From: Symsagittifera roscoffensis
Taxonomy: Eukaryota; Xenacoelomorpha; Acoela; Convolutidae
DNA length: 64,000 nucleotides
NCBI RefSeq assembly: GCF_963678635.1
Contig: NC_087069.1
Location: 32,267,710 to 32,331,709 of the forward strand
Direction of reading: 5' to 3'
This document shows, in pieces, positions 44,442 through 54,060 of this stretch. A program made the translations under genes and the position numbers. The notes beneath the pieces are model-generated. The model did not search any database. It was not told where the DNA came from and worked only from the letters and a program-made list of their open reading frames with translations. Within the stretch, counting starts at the first letter, position 1; each line of letters opens with the position of its first letter.

Positions 44442-45757
44442 GTGTAAACCGAAGCCATTCTCGGTACAGGGCTTTTACAAATTCTTCAGTGGAGATTTTG
44501 ATAAAGTCCCAGTTTTGGAAACAATTATGTCATCTTACACACAAGAAGTATTCCCCAGTACTTCTCTGGATGAAAGCAGTATTTTGTTTTGAATTTGAGA
44601 CGGATCGTAACCTCTACTTAGATATGCGTGATACCCATCTTAGCTTAAAGCTTCAACTATTTAAAGGAAGATTGTTTGATGCTTTCAAAAAAGAAAAAGC
44701 AGAACATAAAGCAAAATCGGAGGAAGATTCAGATGAGGAACCACAAACTTATTTAACTTATGTAAACAATCTACTACATTCTCTATTCTCGTACTGTGAA
44801 GTTTATTTTAACAATACAATGGTTTACAATGCCAATGGATTATATCCTCATAAGGCACAGATATCGAACGAATTCAACTCGTCAGCAGTGAGTAATAAAG
44901 GAATTCTTGCTTGTCATGGATACAGTTTTGAAGAAAATCCTGATGCATTTGATATGTATCCATTCACTGATAGAGCAAACTCCTTGGGAACAGGGATAAC
45001 TTTTTCACTCTATGGGAGGCTCGCCATTGATTTGTTTACTTGCGAAAAACTGTTGCTACCAAATACCAAAGTTCGAATCAAACTTATTCGAGCTAGACCT
45101 AATTTTTACATGTTATCTGATAATCCAAAAGTCAGTCTGAAAATAGTTGATTGTTCGTTGTTTACTAGAAGAATTTTAGTTGCTGAACCTAATCATCAAT
45201 ACTTGCAATGGAACCTGGAAAGAGAACCTGCTCAATACAATTACATGGAAACTATAGCAAGAACCTTTATCATTCCATCTCGTCAAAACCAGTTCATTCA
45301 GGAAAATGTTTTCAATGATGCCCCAATCAGAAGGATAGCTGTTGCAATGAATACAAATTCGGCTGTTGCGGGATCTTTTTATGAAAATCCTTTCAATTAT
45401 CAACAATTTCATTTGAGAGAGCTTAGAATTATTCGGGGTGGAAGAGCAATTATTTCATTAGATACAACTTCTCCTTGTCGACCCTATGTTACAACAATGA
45501 AAGCAATGCAGTTTAACGAAGATTTCCCAGCTCTTCCTATCGAAGATTTTCAAAATCACTATATTCTAGTTTTTGACTTGACTTCACTACAGGATGCTGC
45601 TGAACAGTTGCATTATCCAGAACTTAGTGGAGAAAGCTTGAGATTAGAAATGTTTTTTCAGTTTCCCTTGGAGCAAGTAACGGAAGTGATAGTCTTGGGA
45701 GAAAGACTATCAAATGTTCAAATTGACAAATTCGGAACAGTCGCTAAAAATGTTTAG
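44438..45757 (+). CDS. Major capsid protein (double jelly roll), Maverick
   Basis: ATG at 44,438 overlaps the pVI-like stop as ATGA. The 439-codon frame is open and from about residue 50 on matches the capsid type of C. elegans F54H12.2: NLYLDMRDTHLSLKL, an acidic insert (KSEEDSDEEPQ), LLHSLFSYCEVYFNN, then LLPNTKVRIKLIRA, QFHLRELRIIRGGRA and the end LRLEMFFQFPLEQVTEVIVL. The first 50 residues look wrong for the family; a second frame from about 44,440 to the T-run 44,587-44,590, with FDKVPVLETIMSS, reads better, so a compensated frameshift is likely. It forms the trimeric hexons of the predicted icosahedral shell. Confidence 0.92.
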   Translation: MSVNRSHSRYRAFTNSSVEILIKSQFWKQLCHLTHKKYSPVLLWMKAVFCFEFETDRNLYLDMRDTHLSLKLQLFKGRLFDAFKKEKAEHKAKSEEDSDEEPQTYLTYVNNLLHSLFSYCEVYFNNTMVYNANGLYPHKAQISNEFNSSAVSNKGILACHGYSFEENPDAFDMYPFTDRANSLGTGITFSLYGRLAIDLFTCEKLLLPNTKVRIKLIRARPNFYMLSDNPKVSLKIVDCSLFTRRILVAEPNHQYLQWNLEREPAQYNYMETIARTFIIPSRQNQFIQENVFNDAPIRRIAVAMNTNSAVAGSFYENPFNYQQFHLRELRIIRGGRAIISLDTTSPCRPYVTTMKAMQFNEDFPALPIEDFQNHYILVFDLTSLQDAAEQLHYPELSGESLRLEMFFQFPLEQVTEVIVLGERLSNVQIDKFGTVAKNV

Positions 45758-45801
45758 TTTTTTTTGAGTTTTCAAGTTCCTATAAAAATATTGTAGCTTT
45801 T

Positions 45802-46109
45802 TTGGGACTTTTCATTGTGATTATCTCTGTACTATATATTTTGTTTTTCTTCAGACCTAAATCTCAAGAAATAGCAGCTAATGAATGCTGTTTAATTGAA
45901 AACCCAAGACATTTCTTCAACCTAGACTGTGAATCAGTGTTCAACAAATTTTGTCCAGTTCACAAGTTTTGTGTATGGGACTTTGTTGATTCAGTACCTA
46001 AATGCGAGTAAGGCAATAATTTTAGGATTTTCCATCCTAAATTACAATATCATACTTTCTATTTCTTTGTTTTAGATGTAAATCAGCTAAAATTTGCGAA
46101 AATGGATAA
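45802..46109 (+). CDS. Small Cys-rich single-pass membrane protein with one intron
   Basis: Exon 1 (to 46,007) starts without ATG in a hydrophobic stretch (LFIVIISVLYILFFF), then NECCLIENPRHFF, CPVHKFCVWDF and KC. GTAAGG at 46,008 and TTTGTTTTAG ending at 46,075 bound a 68-bp intron; joining GA to A keeps the frame and adds ECKSAKICENG with two more cysteines before TAA at 46,107-46,109. Nine cysteines in about 60 residues suggest a disulphide-bonded outer domain. The stop overlaps the protease ATG (46,102). The start may be spliced from upstream; the TTCTTCAG at about 45,855 is an alternative acceptor. No family recognised. Confidence 0.55.
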
Positions 46110-46500
46110 TTTTTCACTTCTGCAAATTATTGAAAGAATTCCTGAAACAAGGTTCAAGTACATGGGATCTTACCCCTCTGATAAAGTACCTCAACTAACA
46201 AAATACTCTTTTGCAATTGTTAACTCAGCTCCAAGCAATGATAGAGGGGAGCACTGGATCAGGATGGCTCGATTGGTTTAAACTTACTATTTTGCTGATT
46301 CTTTGGGTCGGAAAAGAACAACTTATTCCTTTCTAACAAAAAAGTATCGGCGAAAGGTTCCTCAAAAGCTACAAAAAACTGATAATTTGTATGGATTTTA
46401 CGCAATTTATTCAGCATTTCTTCTTTTTAAATTCTATCAGACAAACTTGAATAATATTCATGATGTGCATGTTTTGAATTTTATAAGTAATTTTACGTAA
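46102..46500 (+). pseudogene. Adenovirus-type cysteine protease of Maverick, stop and lost catalytic Cys
   Basis: ATG at 46,102. GEHWI carries the catalytic His (about residue 52). A TAA at 46,279-46,281 interrupts the frame, which then continues with YYFADSLG, the acidic partner, and DNLYGFYAIYSAFLLF, where a Cys-Gly-(X)-Tyr-Cys pattern is expected; both cysteine positions are occupied by other residues (Tyr and Ala). Lack of the nucleophile plus the stop means no activity. The family matures pVI-like and capsid precursors. Confidence 0.85.
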
Positions 46501-46548
46501 ATTTGTAGTTTTTTCATTTGTAAGTGTAAATTATGGCAGTAAGTTTAC

Positions 46549-47119
46549 TATACGATGCAGTGATTTATATACTTTCTTTGTAATTTAAACTTTTTTCTCA
46601 AAAACTTGACTTTTTTTTCGATGTCTCTGTAGGTTCAGAATAGATTCAGATAGGTAGAAAGTAAAAGTATCTAATAAATTTTTATTAGATCAAATTAAGC
46701 AAATCTTATCGTGTTTTGAATTTTTTCGAAAAAATTTTTTTGATAAAAATTCCAAGTTTTTTCACAAAATCTCTTACCATTGACTTACCATGCACCAAAA
46801 AACTAAATAAATAACCTTTATTCTACAATCTACACGTAATTAACAATTAATTGTTCCCAATTAGGTAACGCGCGCCCAGATTTTTGTGAAAAAAGTAGAC
46901 AAAAACCAAAAAATTACGTTTTTCTTACCATTGTCTTACCATCACACAAACCATAAAACCTTACCATCGGTATTCCCTATCTTAATACATTGTAGACTCT
47001 ATACCCAATCTTAATACATAGGTGGCTGACCGGATACTCTATAGCCTATGTTAATACATGGAGGTCGGCCACCTCCCCCCCCCCCCCCCCCCCCCACTCT
47101 CCCTCACCCTTCTACTACT
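46549..47119 (-). repeat. Maverick right terminal inverted repeat
   Basis: Reverse complement of 30,200-30,769 with scattered differences; the G/C run is 21 long here versus 13 on the left. The 12-bp hairpin arm has one mismatch (GGTCGGCCACCT). The 47,048-47,281 frame that encodes a proline run is a translation of this homopolymer. Confidence 0.95.
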
Positions 47120-47125
47120 ATTAGG
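47120..47125. repeat. Target site duplication, right (ATTAGG)
   Basis: Partner of 30,194-30,199. Confidence 0.95.
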
Positions 47126-48130
47126 TTTCCAAATTTTTTTAAAAAAGTTCTAATTTCAGTTTCGCTATTTTCATTTGAAAATTGGTCACAAAAAATCAAA
47201 TCATTGTTCGGTTTACTTGTCATTTTTACTTACCGTCCGTGGAGCCAACAGTGCAACTTGACTTTTTTTCAAAAATGTTGAAATAGATTTGTTCATTTTT
47301 ACAATTGGTTACTTCTTGTGAAATTAAATGCCTGACTGGATATTTACAGGTGCTTTTAAATTCAAGCTGCATCTTACCAGTTTTGACAAACAGAATTCAT
47401 CCCTCAAAAATGTATTTTGATAAACTGGCAGCAAAATTCAAATAAGAAATCAACCTCAGCAGTAAGATGTGATTACTGAAGAAGTAAATGGTCACTGATA
47501 ACAATTAGAGAGCAATATGCCGAAGTTGTTGTGTGCTTTTTATTGAAGATACCGAATGATGAAAAATCAATATTCAAACTTTTCAATGATGACTCGAAAA
47601 TTTCAAATTAAGCAATTAATCCAAAAAAGAACAAAAACATAAGTAAAAAAAAAGAGCTGAACTTTTTATGACTCCTCAATTTTATCAAATCTACGACGTA
47701 ATGAGAAAAATGGAGTTTTCAAAGGCTGCCTAGTGTTCTTCAAAATTGAAAACCAAAACAAAAAGCTTATTCGATATCTGCACGAAGTGTACAGCAAATC
47801 TTGGATATGCTGCTGCTAAAATTCATTTTCTGATATTTCTGACTTCACTTTATTGAACACGAACGTCCCGGGCTGACGTGCTCGACTAATGATTCGACCG
47901 AAACGGTCAAACGATGTCCGATTTCATCTTTTTCAGTCGAACGATTTCTGAGTTCGACTTTTTGAGTTGAACGATGTCCGTTTTGGACTTTATCCGAGTT
48001 TACCAGACATTTTTCGACTTAGCTCGAATTTGTTTGACTATACCGGACAATGTTCGACTTTTTTTACTTTGTTCAATTTTGTTCGACTTTGCCGCTTATT
48101 GTTAGACTTTTTCGATTTATCGGAAAGTTT
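47126..48130 (+). repeat. 1.07-kb tandem repeat, unit 2, right part
   Basis: Collinear with 29,170-29,930 of unit 1, for example CAACAGTGCA, AAAATGTTGAAATAGATTTG, TCTTACCA, GGCAGCAAAATTCAAATAA and the TCGAACGATGTCCG array (47,910-48,000). Diverged more than 10% from unit 1. Confidence 0.75.
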
Positions 48131-48234
48131 TCGCTTTTACCGGGATTTAGCTTTGCTCGAGCGGCGTCAAGGATCCAATTGAATTTGTCATATAGTTCTT
48201 TTATTGAAGCACAAGATTAATTTATTTTTTGGTT

Positions 48235-48430
48235 GGGACATGGGTCGAGGTCGCGGACTTATTTCGCGATCATTGCAACTCATAATGTGTATCTTGCGAC
48301 CATTGCGGCTCAAATTGGGTATATTGCGACCATTGCGACTCAAAATGGTATGTTGCGACTTTGCGCGACCCAAATAAGGTCTGTTGCGACCATTGCGACT
48401 CAAAATGGGTTTGTTGCGATTTGGTGTGAC
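48235..48430. repeat. GCGACCATTGCGACTCAAAATGG minisatellite
   Basis: About six imperfect units of GCGACCATTGCGACTCA plus AAATGGGTnTGTT, roughly 28 bp each. Frames on both strands (71 and 113 codons) are repeat artefacts. Confidence 0.8.
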
Positions 48431-48433
48431 TTT

Positions 48434-48626
48434 GATTTCTATCAGTAAAAAACTAGGAAAAAGTATTTCAGAGTCAAAAATTATCCCATATAAGTAATTA
48501 CAGATGTTTAATTCAGACCAAGAAATCATAATAAATTTCGTGGTCTAAATTAAACATCTGTTTTGAATTATAATGGATATTTTTGACTCGGAAATACTTT
48601 TTGTTCGTTGTTTACTGATCGAAATC
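48434..48626. repeat. Imperfect 193-bp palindrome (MITE-like)
   Basis: The left arm from GATTTCTATCAGTAAA pairs with the right arm ending TTTACTGATCGAAATC. Further paired blocks are AAAAGTATTTC/GAAATACTTTT, GAGTCAAAAAT/ATTTTTGACTC and ACAGATGTTTAATT/AATTAAACATCTGT. Arms are about 85 bp with a short centre. It may be a foldback element; no flanking duplication was recognised. Confidence 0.75.
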
Positions 48627-50455
48627 TATCGGGCCTGTGCTGCACTGCACTCCAGCTTATATAAGGACTGGACTGCTTAAATTGTTCAACAAAAACCACT
48701 AAATCACTGTTAATTGATTATAAGTTATTATTTCCAGCACCCAAATTTGTTAATTTTTGTCGAGATAATTTTTTCAAGACAGTTTTTGCAAGCTTCGCAC
48801 TTATTTCTATGTCATGTTTTTTACAGTTGTAACAATCAAATTGGTGAAAACTCAAAGACAATCAAGTAACCCCATCCCCATGCTTACTAAAGTTTACCAA
48901 CCCCATCCCACGTCTGGATCGCTCAAATGATCAAAATGGGTCCAGGCCTATATTAAATTGGCCAGATGACCTCATATTGCGTCTTTTGTTTGTGCCTGTC
49001 TGTGTTGAGGGTGAGAAAGACCTAACATTTTTTTCAGTCTCAATTATTTTTGGCTTTTATTTAATTTTAATTTCTTTTTTTTCTGCTTATTAGGTTCTAT
49101 TTTATTTTAAATTGACTTAGTGGCATTATATTAATTCATTTGACCGGCAAATAAAATTTTGTTAGTGTGTGTTTTAGTGGATGAGAGGACCACTTAACTT
49201 TTTGTAATTTTTATGTGTTGTTGATTTTTTTTGGCTTAAAGGGTTTCTGCTAAGGTATTTTTGGCTTATTTACGGATTGGTAATTTTCTTTTGATGTTAA
49301 TTTCACATTCTTTTGTATTGGCATGTTTTTGTTTCAACACTAGCTTTTTTTCATTTTGATAGATCTAGTTTTTTCAACATTTTTGATTTTTTTTGCTGAG
49401 TTAACTCATATTTCACCGTCTGAAAAACCAAATTTTTTTAGTTTCATTTGCGTTTCTTGAGGTGACATAAAATTTGGGAATTTTTCTATGGTTCAAAATG
49501 TTCAAACTCAAAGAAATCAATTTTATTTTTCTTCCTCTTTTTACTGAGGTTTTCATTCTATTTTTTGAACTAACTTCCTTGTTTTTTTGTTGTATCAATA
49601 GTCATGCAAAAATCAAGTTTAACTTGCCTGTGTGTCAAATTTTTCAACCAAAAATTTCATATACGTTTAAAGCAGTCGCATTTTTCAGAGCTTTGCTCTA
49701 ATGCGAGAAGTATCGGAGTTCATTAGGTCTTTTCTCAACTCAAATGGAAAACAAATTTTGCTATTCTAAAGCCAAATTAAACATGACATTTGTTTCAAAA
49801 AGTTTTTGAATTCAGGTAGGTTCATTTCAGAAAAAGAAATTTCAGTTTCAGGATTTTCCAGGTGAAGAAAATAAAATTTTAACTATGATGTTTTAAGCTC
49901 CACTAGTTTTACAAAAAACTGTTATTATTTTTTTTTAAATTCGACTTTGTATGTAGGTTATGTTTTTTTTCTTAGAGAGTCAAATTATTCAAGAAAAAAT
50001 ATAATTAGATTCAGTTTACAGGAATTACTACTCAAGGTTTTTTTCTAAATGAGACTTTTGAATCTATTGTAGCCTCACTCTAGCGACCTAATTGGCTGAA
50101 AAATACAAAAGATATATACTTTCAAAACCGTATTTTTTGGCTTGCACCCAGTGCGACTTCTCTTTTTTATGTTTATGATATGATGAGCAGAATGCAGTTG
50201 AAAATCAACCACGCCATTGATATTGCACTGTCCACTACTGAACTAACTTTTCTACAGATTCCAATTACCTGATTCGAGGTGCTCACTTTATGTTTCTATG
50301 AAGAACAAGGAGAAAAGTTTTTTTTATCAAAATCATGTAGAAACAAACTACAATTATCTGTTTACTTTCAACTAGTTAGAAAGAATTGATATCGAACCAT
50401 TCAACTCAGTACATGAAGTTGGAAAAGATAGACATAATGCTCATTGCGCTCCTAT
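48627..50455. other. T-rich noncoding stretch
   Basis: No supported gene. Frames at 49,474-49,701 and on the other strand are chance products of T-runs. Confidence 0.4.
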
Positions 50456-51190
50456 CTAAGTTCTAACCTCGTTCGACCATCTCGACCTGAAATTGGTTTG
50501 TTTAGACCGTCTCGTCAAATAATTTGTGTGTTTTGACCATCTCGACCGAAATTCGGTAGATTTCGACTTACTCGACCAAACCAATATGCGTGACCGTCCT
50601 CGACCCAAGCAAGATTTGTTTCGACCGTGCTCGACTAAAAAAATGTGATCGACTGTGCTAGACCCATCAAAATATGTTTCGACCGTTCTAAACCAAAAAA
50701 ATGGCCTCGATGCAAACATAGAATTTTTTTGACAGTACTCGACTAAACACGTGTGCTCGACCTTGCTCGACCCAAGCAAGAAATTTTTCTACTGTGTCGG
50801 TCACAAATATTGTGCTTGACCCAAGCAAGAATGTTTTCTTCGGAAAAGATTAAATAGTTTTTTTGTGGTCTCTTAGTGAACATTTTTTTCCGAACTTCGG
50901 AGGTGAAAAGTACAACTTTTTAGAAGACTTTATTAACTTCAATGTCATTTATATAGCTCGCATTTCAGAACTTAGGACTGTGCTGAGTGTGTCGTTGCTG
51001 AAGTATTCCTCGACCGCTCTTGAGGTATGTTTCGACCGGGCTCGAGGTATGTCTCGACCATGCTCGAACTTGCTCGACCGTGATAGACTGCCCTTGACCA
51101 TACTCGAATGTACTCGACCGTACTCGAGATGTGTTTGAGTTTGTGCTCGACCCAAACACCTGTCTAGACTATTGTTTTTTCGGTCGAGCA
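50456..51190. repeat. TCGACCGTGCTCGAC minisatellite
   Basis: Two blocks (50,456-50,830 and 50,990-51,185) of degenerate units with CTCGACC, TTTCGACCGT and GTGCTCGAC at 30-40 bp spacing, separated by 160 bp of other sequence. The minus-strand frames here are Ser/Arg-rich repeat translations. Confidence 0.75.
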
Positions 51191-53900
51191 CTGACATGTG
51201 CTCACCTTTGAAAGCCGAAACAATAAGTGAGCACCTCGACCCGGGTAATGTTGACAAATATTTTGAAAGAAAAGATGACAATGCATTCAACTGAACAGAA
51301 AATAATTAACAAATTGCTAAAACGAGTAAAATTTTATTTATTTGCAGCAACCATTAGCTTAATTCCTTCGCTGGAGTCATGAACAACCAGTCTACTTGGA
51401 GCTCAACCGCAGCGAAAACAATTGTTTCAGCGTTAACCTTTGGATCAAGAGAATTAGAGTGAGGATTTGGAAAGCAAAATAGTAGTCCATTATATCAAAA
51501 TAGATATCATTTGAGAGATCTAAGTCCCTAAAAAATATTTTGATAAGCAATTTCTCCATAGTATGTAATTGTATGATAAACATTTTTGTCAGCCGTGTAG
51601 TGAGGACGAAAAATAAAGTTTTTTTATACACTAGTTGATAAGTAATTTAGTCATGTATTTAAAAAAATAGCTTTATGTGTTGTAATTTGAGGTTTTTACA
51701 GTAAAAGTGTTTTGATGGGTTTTGACTTTGGTTAAATTTTAAATCCATACCTGATGAACCTCTTAAAATCTAACCTGATGAACCTCTTAAAATCTAATTG
51801 AGTTGACAGAAATCATCAATATGGAAAATGAAAGAAAAATGCAAATTATTTCTGAGCTTTCACTTTTGTTATTTTATTATACAGCCCAAAAATCAACGTG
51901 TCAGAATTATGAGCCATTTTTTATTGCATATTACCAATGAAAAAGAAAAAGACAAGAAAGAAACAATTCTGTAGTTAAACTGTTGGAGCCTATTGTCTCA
52001 GTTGATTAGCCTGCCTCCTAAGTTTTATGAAAGCTTATTTCACTTTTATTTCAACAAAGTTGACAAAACTCCTCGACTAATTTAGATTCCGCCTCAACCA
52101 AAGATATGATTATCTCAATTTTATTCAACTTAAGTTTGAACACTCCAGTTATTGAGTCTTATATTGCTCAAAAATAATACTTAGTAAAATGTTAAAAACT
52201 TAAGTTTCAAAAACAAAAATAATTTCACGAGAAACATGCCTTTTCCCTATCAACGTACAACCTCGAAATCGTAACCGCAACTGGTCACAACCCGTGGTGG
52301 TAATAAAATTCAGTTTCGAGATATATTATATTCTTTTTGTTCCGAATCAGAACATCCAACATTTTTGTTCCCAGTCCGAACATCCATTATCCAAGAGAAC
52401 TATAGGGAAGGCGTTTAAACCTAAGTAAGCAAATGAAATCGTCCATCTAGATTTCGGTGGTACTGTTTTTAACGCTTGCTTTTTTGAGGGATGGTCAGTT
52501 GCGTCGATCCCGTCAATTCTTTTCTTGTATGTTGTTTCTACACAACGCACATGATTTTTAAAACAGATTATAAACACATGAGAAAAATGAAAAAAAAACT
52601 ATCTTGTGTTTGGAGAATCTTGCTCTCGCGTATTTACTTGAGGTCAAATACCCTAGTGTTTTTTTATATATTCTCATTTGAAATATGAATGTGAATACAT
52701 GTAAAAAAAACATTTATGAGTGTATAAGATATGAGTAGTCATCAACTATTAAATGCGGATAGCTATTCAACATGATTTCACCAATAGAATAGTTGTTTTG
52801 GATTTGAGCTCAAATATTCACTCTCAGAAGAAGTAGTTTTCAATATAACAAATTTTTTTAAATATCAGATTTGTTAAACCATTATTTATTATTTTTTTAT
52901 CTCTTTCTTCTAATAAGAAATCCTCTTCACAGCAAAACAGATTTAATTCAAAATCGAACCGAATCTATATGAGCTACGAGTGAACAAAAAGGGGCTATGA
53001 CCCGGAAGCGATATGCTATCTCAGGCAGTACCCGGGTTGACCTCCGTCACGGGTTGACCTCCGTCCCGGACGGACCTCTCAGGGATTCGACCCCCAGCCA
53101 ACCCAAAGGTTCCCCCTTTGTATTATTTTCCCCTATGAAGACATCACTCGATAGGCCGCTAACTAGTTTTTTGGTGTTCTTTCAAGATGGGATTTCTTAT
53201 TGCTTTGAGTTATTTAAAAATTATTAGAATTTGTTTCCTTCTTTTAAACAAAATTATTTACTTTTGTTTTGAGATATCTATTTTTAGCTGACGGACCCCA
53301 ATAAATTTTTTTGAAATGCGCCTGATATATTGGGCGCTAATAAAAGATGCTCAAAACGCTATTTTTGTATTGTTCTTTCAAGTTTTGCCTGCGGCGCAGA
53401 AGTTTTGGCTAAAACAGTGTCTTGTTACTGCTTTGGGAGAGCTCGGATAATCATTTTGGTCAAGCTAAAAAAAGGTCGACCAAATTTGAATTTTTTTTGA
53501 AAAATCTCCCCTTTCACTGGAAAAAGTCCTAGATCCATCTCTGACACTAAATTACCACAAAAAAACTGATAGTCTATGAAAGCATGAATTTCGATAAAAA
53601 ATTCAAAGAATAAGAACAAAACAATTTTACAGAAAGATGAACTAATACCCAGCAGTAGCATCTCTCGACTTAGTAAAAAAACTCTAGTAGCTATAGATCT
53701 ATAAAGTGTTTTAACTGCAAACACAGAAGTAGCAGGTTTCTTTTTACTTCAAGGTGTATGATACATTATAGAAGTGATTTAACTGTTAAAGTTTGAAATT
53801 GTTTAATTCCTTTTTTAGCAGTTGAACGAATACTTGCTGTGATACCCGCGTCGTAATAAAACAAGATGCACCTCTTTCAACTCTGGTTTAATCTGTGCAA
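51191..53900. other. Noncoding stretch with short direct repeats
   Basis: CTGATGAACCTCTTAAAATCTAA occurs twice in tandem near 51,751-51,800. A GC-richer patch at 53,000-53,115 has CGGGTTGACCTCCGTC twice and ATTCGACCCCC, weakly resembling a polymerase III B box. No coding region is supported. Confidence 0.35.
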
Positions 53901-54060
53901 TTGTAGTTCTCTTTATTTTAATCAATGTTTAAGCAATTTCTGATGATTTCATAGATTCGATTAGGCTCTAAAATGTACCAACGGCTTACATGCGTAGGCA
54001 GAGAAGACGTTACCGAAGATGATTGGCATGCCTTTTCCTGCCTCAAAAAAGCGAAATTGT

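Larger units (their letters stand above)
30200..47119. mobile_element. Maverick/Polinton DNA transposon (16,920 bp), full-length but with broken enzymes
   Basis: Ends are terminal inverted repeats of about 570 bp starting AGTAGTAGAAGGGTGAGG, flanked by an identical ATTAGG on both sides, the 6-bp duplication and AG terminus known for this class. Inside are protein-primed PolB, adenovirus-type protease, packaging ATPase, retroviral-type integrase, minor and major capsid proteins and a pVI-like basic protein, plus several small genes. Layout: PolB leftward near the left end; a left arm of unfamiliar genes; one leftward gene at 37.8-38.4 kb; then a compact rightward cluster from 38.6 to 46.5 kb. 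PolB, integrase, ATPase and protease are interrupted, so this copy is not autonomous as read. Size and gene set are complete for the family except that no fusogen is seen. Confidence 0.97.

Noticed and set aside
47048-47281. Proline-rich ORF with a run of nine prolines
   Set aside because: It is the translation of the C21 homopolymer inside the right TIR; the left TIR has the same sequence in reverse.
28000-51200. CRISPR-like direct repeats
   Set aside because: Repeats are degenerate minisatellites without constant spacers, in a eukaryotic context with introns and LTR elements.
53000-53115. Possible tRNA gene or tRNA-derived SINE
   Set aside because: ATTCGACCCCC resembles a B box only loosely; no A box, cloverleaf or T-run terminator was found.
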